Assembly: GCA_964343305.1 (NCBI GenBank)
Contig: CAYFJO010000399.1
Location: 1-10,286 of the forward strand
Direction: 5' to 3'
Length of the DNA: 10,286 nucleotides
From: CAYFJO01 sp964343305
Lineage (GTDB): Bacteria > Planctomycetota > Planctomycetia > Pirellulales > Pirellulaceae
Made by a program: the position numbers and the translations under genes. Every line of letters begins with the position of its first letter. The stretch's first letter is position 1. Below the pieces are notes generated by a model. It did no database searches and was not told the origin of the DNA. It saw only the letters and a program-made list of their open reading frames with translations. Below are positions 6,723-10,286 of the stretch, one piece after another.

Positions 6723-8789
6723 TCAAAGTTCGGAATCATCCAACGCTTTGGGCAGCGTTAACGAAAAGGTGGAGCCCTCGCCGGGCTTCGAATCGACTAC
6801 GATATCCCCGCCGTGGTTCTGGGCAACCTTTTTGCAAATCGCCAGTCCGATGCCCGTACCATCATATTCGTCGCGTGCGTGCAGTTGCTGGAAAATGAGA
6901 AAGATGCGCTCCACGTAATCCAAATCGAATCCGATCCCATTGTCTTGGACTTCGAGATGAAGCACATGCCCGCGGTCGGTGCAACGGACTTCGATTTCCG
7001 GCACCTTGTCACTGCGGAATTTAATCGCGTTCCCGACCAAGTTCTGGAACAACTGGACTAATTGAGTTCGATCTCCAAGGACGCTGCCAAGTCCCATTTG
7101 CCGAACGATCGCACCAGTTTCTTGGATCGACGCCTTGAGGTTGGTCATGACAGTGTTTAAGACGTCATTCAGGTCAATCGGCTTGTGTGGGCGTGCACGC
7201 GTCGTTACGCGCGAGTATTCCAAAAGATCGCGGATCAATTTCTGCATGTGACTCGCGCCGTCGATCACATAGCCCAGGAATTCTTTCCCCTTTTCATCAA
7301 ATTCGTTTTGATACCGGCGGTGCAGCAAATCGCAAAACCCGGAGATAGACCGCAAGGGTTCCTGCAGATCGTGGGAAATGATGTAGGCAAAGTTTTCCAA
7401 ATCGGCATTCGAACGAGCAAGCTCGGCCGTACGTTCCTCGACACGAGCCTCCAATTCGTCGTGGGCCCGCTGCTTGGCTTCTTCGGCTCGTTTGCGGTCC
7501 GAAATGTCAGTGATGCTGCCCCGTAGCAAGTTTCGGTCGGTCGACGGCAATCGTACGAGCCGAATTTCGCAGGGAATTTCTTGGCCTTCGGAATCGACGT
7601 GCACCCATTCAAAAACGGGAACCTGCCCGGACAGGGCGGCTTCGATCATCTCGTGAGAGACGACGTCGCTGGGACGGCCGTCGGGCTGTGCGGGCGGACT
7701 CAAATCCGTCGGTCCCAATTCAAACAGCTCTTCGCGCGTGCGCCCATAGAGACGAACGGCATTCTCGTTGAAATCGATGAACTTGCCCGTGTCGGTGTCG
7801 AGCACCACAATCGCTTCGGGTGCGTAATCGATCAATGTCCGCAACCGCTGCTGTTGAATACGTTGCTCGCGGATCGCCGAATCTTGCAATCTGGAATTCT
7901 GAATCGCGACGGAAATATGACGAGCCACACCAGCAAAGACGTCCAATTCGTGCGATCCAAAGGTTTCGCCCTGGGCAAGGGTGTCCAACTGAATGATGCC
8001 AAATACGATCCCATCGCGGTCGATCAACGGCGCACAGATCAACGATTGCATGCCAAGGTTCTTGACGCTCGAACTTTCCACAAAACGATTGTCTTCGGAA
8101 ACATTCGAGCTAATGATCGCTTGTTTGTGCTCGGCCACAAATCTGACCACGGTTCTGCTGATCGGGATTTCCTCCAGGGCACTGTCTCGACTGATGACGG
8201 CTGAGGTATCGAATTCAGCATCGTCTGTCGTGCGAAGCAAAATGAAACCACAATGCGCCTTTTCAAATCGTCGCAACAACACGTCCAGGATTCTTGAAAA
8301 GACATCCTTTAAATCGATGACTCCTGTGATCTCCTCAATGATCGCCAACGCCATCTTGAGGTTTTCGTTCGTCGCTTCTTCGAAATGGAAGTGCCTGCTG
8401 TCATGAGAGATGTTGACGGCCGAGTCGATGTCTGGCATCACTCGCGTCGAGTGGTCGGACTCGACCAGCCGGCTGTCACGCGACGGATCTTCTTCATAGG
8501 CCAGACAGAAGCCGTTGATTTCGATCCAATCGTTTGGCATCAACAGCCGCCGCCCTTCGCTGCCCGCCGCTATCAATTCGCTGTTGACGTACGTCCCGTT
8601 ACGGCTCTTGAGATCCTCCAGATAGGCAAGCTCGTCTTCAACATCGACGATGCAATGCTGGCGGCTGACAGCGTGATGCGGCAACACGACATCACAGCAA
8701 CTGGTGTCTCGGCCGATGGTCGTCCGGCCCGGCCTCAGCACAAAAACTTCGCCCGAATTAGTTCCCTTGATGACGCGAATTACAGCCAT
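6723..8789 (-). CDS. Cytoplasmic FHA-GAF-PAS sensor histidine kinase
   Basis: A 688-residue protein with no signal peptide or membrane segment. Residues 1-100 are an FHA phosphothreonine-binding domain: T-I-G-R-D (24-28), S-R-Q-H (42-45), N-G-T-Y-V-N (64-69). Residues about 145-300 are a GAF domain, with typical C-A-P-L (252-255) and G-I-I-Q-L (264-268). Residues about 312-435 are a PAS domain (A-P-E-A-I-V-V-L at 323-330; ending in D-I-S-D-R-K). A coiled coil (435-465) leads into HisKA with phospho-acceptor H473 in I-S-H-D-L-Q-E-P. The HATPase domain shows the N box (N583, N587), D-N-G-I-G (616-620) and G-T-G-I-G-L-A (644-650). All catalytic residues are present, so it is probably active. No response regulator lies nearby. 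GAF and PAS may sense a small ligand or redox state; FHA suggests input from Ser/Thr kinases. It is the second gene of the inferred operon, 35 bases after the miniprotein gene. Confidence 0.95.
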   Translation of the reverse strand: MAVIRVIKGTNSGEVFVLRPGRTTIGRDTSCCDVVLPHHAVSRQHCIVDVEDELAYLEDLKSRNGTYVNSELIAAGSEGRRLLMPNDWIEINGFCLAYEEDPSRDSRLVESDHSTRVMPDIDSAVNISHDSRHFHFEEATNENLKMALAIIEEITGVIDLKDVFSRILDVLLRRFEKAHCGFILLRTTDDAEFDTSAVISRDSALEEIPISRTVVRFVAEHKQAIISSNVSEDNRFVESSSVKNLGMQSLICAPLIDRDGIVFGIIQLDTLAQGETFGSHELDVFAGVARHISVAIQNSRLQDSAIREQRIQQQRLRTLIDYAPEAIVVLDTDTGKFIDFNENAVRLYGRTREELFELGPTDLSPPAQPDGRPSDVVSHEMIEAALSGQVPVFEWVHVDSEGQEIPCEIRLVRLPSTDRNLLRGSITDISDRKRAEEAKQRAHDELEARVEERTAELARSNADLENFAYIISHDLQEPLRSISGFCDLLHRRYQNEFDEKGKEFLGYVIDGASHMQKLIRDLLEYSRVTTRARPHKPIDLNDVLNTVMTNLKASIQETGAIVRQMGLGSVLGDRTQLVQLFQNLVGNAIKFRSDKVPEIEVRCTDRGHVLHLEVQDNGIGFDLDYVERIFLIFQQLHARDEYDGTGIGLAICKKVAQNHGGDIVVDSKPGEGSTFSLTLPKALDDSEL

Positions 8790-8824
8790 AGGATTTGACA
8801 GTGATCAATAGGACGCTGGCACGA

Positions 8825-8962
8825 TTAGGGTCGCCGGAAAAACCACTTGTTGCCCAGCAGCATTGTGAGCCCGACACCCGCGCACACTCCGCACAAAAAC
8901 ACACCAACAAAAGTCGTCCATTCATTGTGAGTCACGTGTCCTAACAGTTCGGCGATCATCAT
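8825..8962 (-). CDS. Single-pass membrane miniprotein, 45 aa
   Basis: A small frame starting at ATG 8962 (or the adjacent ATG 8959) and ending at TAA 8827-8825. It begins M-M-I-A-E-L-L-G-H-V-T-H-N-E-W, continues with a hydrophobic Gly/Val/Leu/Cys-rich stretch at about residues 17-36, and ends G-N-K-W-F-F-R-R-P. The positive C-terminus after one transmembrane helix predicts N-out, C-in topology. Two cysteines (C24, C27) lie in a C-x2-C arrangement within the helix, and H9 and H12 precede it. It lies 35 bases before the kinase start and about 60 bases after a good promoter, which is why I regard it as a real gene. No family is recognised. It could anchor or signal to the soluble kinase, but that is speculation. 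Confidence 0.62.
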   Translation of the reverse strand: MMIAELLGHVTHNEWTTFVGVFLCGVCAGVGLTMLLGNKWFFRRP

Positions 8963-9030
8963 ATTTAGTCATCCATTCTTCAAGGAAAACAAAATGTATG
9001 CTTGCAGCACAAACAACATGCGTGCGGTTA

Positions 9031-9060
9031 ATTATATTCGTCAATAGCCGATTTGTTCAA
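9031..9060 (-). promoter_or_regulatory. Sigma70-type promoter for the minus-strand operon
   Basis: On the minus strand, TTGAAC (9060-9055) and TATAAT (9036-9031) are separated by 18 bases. The -10 hexamer is perfect and the -35 matches at four of six positions. The predicted start near 9024 leaves a leader of about 60 bases before the miniprotein ATG at 8962. No other good promoter is seen before the kinase, peroxidase or selenoprotein genes, so this may drive all four. Confidence 0.6.
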
Positions 9061-9110
9061 TCTGGTAAATAGTTGTTGCTTGCCACCCCGATTCAACGCG
9101 GCGTTCACCG

Positions 9111-9209
9111 CCAAACTCCGGGTAGTGTCCTAGTTTGCCGGTTCAGACTTCCAAAGTTTCGGAAAACTTAGGAAGTCTTGCACGGAATTAGGACACCTCC
9201 AAACTCCGG
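9111..9209. mobile_element. Palindromic MITE-like element flanked by 11-bp direct repeats
   Basis: The 11-base word CCAAACTCCGG occurs at 9111-9121 and again at 9199-9209. Between the copies is a long palindrome. Outer arms GTGTCCTA (9125-9132) and TAGGACAC (9189-9196) are perfect complements. The inner arms pair AGACTTCC (9145-9152) with GGAAGTCT (9171-9178), and AAGTTT (9154-9159) with AAACTT (9164-9169), with one A-A mismatch and loop CGGA (9160-9163). The near-symmetric structure inside a direct repeat fits a miniature inverted-repeat element and its target duplication. A slippage duplication or a regulatory palindrome is the alternative. It contains no coding capacity, so any transposition would depend on an enzyme encoded elsewhere. 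Confidence 0.6.
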
Positions 9210-9385
9210 CTATCCTTGCATTCGGCTGCGACTCATGTGACGAGATATCCTCGACCAACATCGTTCCCTATTAGGATTCCCGCCGGTGAATCAACAAGAC
9301 CCCCATTGCCGAATGGGTCCAGTCCGGCCGCGTATCCAAGCTGAAACGGCTTGTCTAGTCTGACCACAGAACTGGAGCACTCATC

Positions 9386-9682
9386 TTGGCCGCCCGGGCT
9401 TTGCTTGTATCTTATTGCGGCGCGTTCCGGGTCAGTGCTGCGCTGATGTTCACGGCCCAGCCGATGATTGCCAAAATGGTTTTGCCTATCTACGGCGACT
9501 CATCGTGTGTTTGGACGACTTGCATGCTGTTCTTTCAAACGACGTTGCTGGCCGGTTACGTCTATTCTTATGTGATCACGAGGCGATTTTCGCTGGGCGT
9601 GCAATTCCTGTTGCATCTTGTGTTGGTCAGCGTGCCGTTCTTCATACTCCCTTTTGCGATTCCGTCTAATTCAACTTCGTAA
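9386..9682 (+). pseudogene. N-terminal remnant of a polytopic membrane protein (fused MFS/spermidine-synthase-like)
   Basis: The frame is open from just after a TAG at 9356, without an ATG; a TTG at 9386 is the best start. The 98 residues show A-Q-P-M-I-A-K-M-V-L-P near 24-34, C-V-W-T-T-C-M-L-F-F-Q near 41-51 and L-L-A-G-Y near 54-58, followed by another hydrophobic helix ending L-P-F-A-I-P. This pattern matches what I remember of the N-terminal membrane half of fused MFS/spermidine-synthase-type proteins, where the order is Q-P-x-x-x-(K/R)-x-(V/I)-L-P, then V-W-x-T-C-M-x-F-F-Q. The frame stops at TAA 9680-9682, at the left end of the IS200-like element, so the rest, including the catalytic synthase domain, is cut off. 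The missing ATG and the odd first helix suggest decay at the 5' end as well. The remaining part of the gene would lie beyond the right edge, if it survives. Confidence 0.7.
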
Positions 9683-9684
9683 AC

Positions 9685-9701
9685 CACCAGCTCTGCTGGT
9701 G
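9685..9701 (+). repeat. IS200-like left-end hairpin
   Basis: CACCAGC (9685-9691) and GCTGGTG (9695-9701) form a perfect seven-bp stem with a TCT loop. Subterminal hairpins of this size are what the Y1 transposase binds at each end of IS200/IS605 elements. Confidence 0.75.
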
Positions 9702-9713
9702 AGTACTCACTAG

Positions 9714-9732
9714 GCTCCGCCGTTCCCGGAGC
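9714..9732 (+). repeat. Second hairpin inside the IS left end
   Basis: GCTCCG (9714-9719) and CGGAGC (9727-9732) pair around a seven-base loop, followed by an A-rich run. IS200 elements carry structures near the left end that block incoming transcription; this may be one, but no T-run is seen on the plus strand. Confidence 0.5.
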
Positions 9733-9740
9733 ATAAAAAA

Positions 9741-9781
9741 GGATTCTCCTGAGGAAGGCCCCGGAGGGCACAGGAGAATCC
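9741..9781 (+). promoter_or_regulatory. tnpA leader hairpin sequestering the Shine-Dalgarno site
   Basis: GGATTCTCCTG (9741-9751) pairs perfectly over 11 bp with CAGGAGAATCC (9771-9781). A further four-bp stem, GCCC (9758-9761) with GGGC (9766-9769), caps it. The 3' arm contains AGGAG (9772-9776), eight bases before the tnpA ATG at 9785, so the hairpin hides the ribosome-binding site. IS200 is known to hold transposase translation down with such a leader structure. It is also one of the few clear Shine-Dalgarno sites in the window. Confidence 0.85.
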
Positions 9782-9784
9782 CAA

Positions 9785-10219
9785 ATGAAAGACTGGCGTA
9801 GCCAATCCCACGTGAAGTGGGACTGCACATACCATGTTGTGATCGTTCCAAAATATCGGAGGCGTAAGTTTTATGGAAGCCTGCGGTCGGAGATTGGAAA
9901 AATACTCCGGCAGCTTTGTCGACAAAAGGACATTGAGCTGGTGAAGGGAAATGCGTTGCCAGACCATGTTCACCTGCTGTTGAGTGTTCCACCAAAATTC
10001 AGCATCGCGAATACGGTTGGATTCTTGAAGGGGAAGAGTGCCATTTGGATCAATCGTGACCTCGGAAAGGTGAAAGGAAGTTTGTACGGACGAGCGTTCT
10101 GGTCACGCGGGTATTGCGTAAGTACCGTGGGACTGGATGAAGCGATGATCAAGGATTACATCCAGAACCAGGAAAAACATGAGCGTGACGAAGAACGCGG
10201 TTTATTTGATTTAGATTAA
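9785..10219 (+). CDS. tnpA: IS200/IS605-family Y1 HUH transposase TnpA
   Basis: A full-length 144-residue protein from ATG 9785 to TAA. The HUH metal-binding motif is H-V-H (H61, H63) in P-D-H-V-H-L-L-L, and the catalytic tyrosine is Y125 in I-K-D-Y-I-Q-N-Q. Other family marks are the N-terminal Y-H-V-V-I-V-P-K-Y-R (16-25), an F-L-K-G-K-S segment (80-85) and F-W-S-R-G-Y (105-110). The enzyme works as a dimer, nicking and joining single-stranded element ends through the tyrosine. All catalytic residues are present and the frame is intact, so the element is probably still active or recently arrived. AGGAG at 9772-9776 is the ribosome-binding site, buried in a hairpin. Confidence 0.97.
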   Translation: MKDWRSQSHVKWDCTYHVVIVPKYRRRKFYGSLRSEIGKILRQLCRQKDIELVKGNALPDHVHLLLSVPPKFSIANTVGFLKGKSAIWINRDLGKVKGSLYGRAFWSRGYCVSTVGLDEAMIKDYIQNQEKHERDEERGLFDLD

Positions 10220-10233
10220 CACTACCAACAACG

Positions 10234-10248
10234 GCCCCTTTTAGGGGC
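10234..10248 (+). repeat. IS200-like right-end hairpin
   Basis: GCCCC (10234-10238) and GGGGC (10244-10248) form a five-bp stem with loop TTTTA, 14 bases after the tnpA stop. Position and size fit the right-end transposase-binding hairpin; it might also help to terminate tnpA transcription, as TCTTTT follows at 10251-10256. Confidence 0.7.
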
Positions 10249-10286
10249 AGTCTTTTGAAGCTGTCAGTGCTGTTACGTTTTTGCGG

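Larger units (their letters stand above)
8963..9385. other. Non-coding region between the operon promoter and the membrane-protein remnant
   Basis: About 420 bases with no supported gene. The left part is AT-rich and holds the minus-strand operon promoter (9031-9060). The centre (9111-9209) is a palindromic element flanked by direct repeats. On the right is a short perfect hairpin, CCCATT-GCCG-AATGGG, at 9302-9317 with no T-run. I see no clear promoter for the plus-strand remnant that starts near 9386. Confidence 0.55.
9672..10260 (+). mobile_element. IS200/IS605-family insertion sequence (tnpA only)
   Basis: An element of about 590 bases with the family's architecture: a left-end hairpin (9685-9701), a second hairpin (9714-9732), a leader hairpin over the ribosome-binding site (9741-9781), a Y1 transposase gene and a right-end hairpin (10234-10248). 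There are no terminal inverted repeats and no target duplication, as expected for a family that transposes as single-stranded DNA. The exact ends are estimates, about 10-12 bases outside the end hairpins; the right junction may lie anywhere from about 10252 to the window edge. It interrupts the membrane-protein remnant in the same orientation. No tnpB is present. Confidence 0.85.

Noticed and set aside
7581..8204. A 207-residue plus-strand open frame opposite the histidine kinase
   Set aside because: It overlaps the GAF and PAS coding sequence of a clear kinase and has no domain-like features.
9302..9317. Hairpin CCCATT-GCCG-AATGGG as an intrinsic terminator
   Set aside because: It has only six pairs and no T-run on either strand, so a terminator cannot be supported.
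9680..9682. Stop of the membrane-protein fragment as a further Sec codon
   Set aside because: It is TAA, not TGA, and lies at the IS boundary; truncation by insertion explains it.

Overview
The window looks like chromosomal DNA of a planctomycete, most likely of the Pirellulaceae type. This is inferred from gene style: a giant WD40-repeat protein, a signal-peptide-bearing MauG-type di-heme peroxidase, an FHA-GAF-PAS histidine kinase, secreted redoxin and hypothetical families I associate with that phylum, moderately high GC, and mostly no recognisable Shine-Dalgarno sites. No rRNA or tRNA marker is present, so the assignment stays tentative.

Layout. Bases 1-3258 (+) hold the C-terminal 1085 residues of a WD40 protein that enters from the left edge; about 26 blades are arranged as a higher-order repeat of about 330 residues. 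Bases 3259-3670 are non-coding, with inverted repeats and a plausible promoter. Bases 3671-4345 (+) encode a small secreted protein of unknown function. Converging on it is a minus-strand cluster that reads, in transcription order: promoter (9060-9031), a 45-residue membrane miniprotein (8962-8825), a cytoplasmic FHA-GAF-PAS histidine kinase (8789-6723), a di-heme cytochrome c peroxidase/MauG protein (6696-5509) and a secreted thioredoxin-fold protein (5478-4387). Gaps of 26-35 bases suggest one operon.

The main result is in the last gene of that cluster. Its frame is interrupted by one UGA exactly at the first cysteine position of the thioredoxin CxxC motif (W-UGA-T-P-C). Thirty-one bases downstream is the apical GGUC loop of a perfect 7-bp hairpin, the form of a bacterial SECIS element. 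I read this as a selenoprotein with a U-T-P-C redox site, not as two genes or a pseudogene. An extracytoplasmic selenocysteine redoxin beside a di-heme c-type peroxidase and a sensor kinase suggests a redox or peroxide-handling unit; the joint function is inference.

The right end (8963-10286) is accessory DNA: a 72-base palindromic element flanked by 11-bp direct repeats, the N-terminal remnant of a polytopic membrane protein resembling the membrane part of fused MFS/spermidine synthases, and an IS200/IS605-family insertion sequence that interrupts it. The IS has end hairpins, a leader hairpin that buries the tnpA ribosome-binding site, and an intact Y1 HUH transposase gene.
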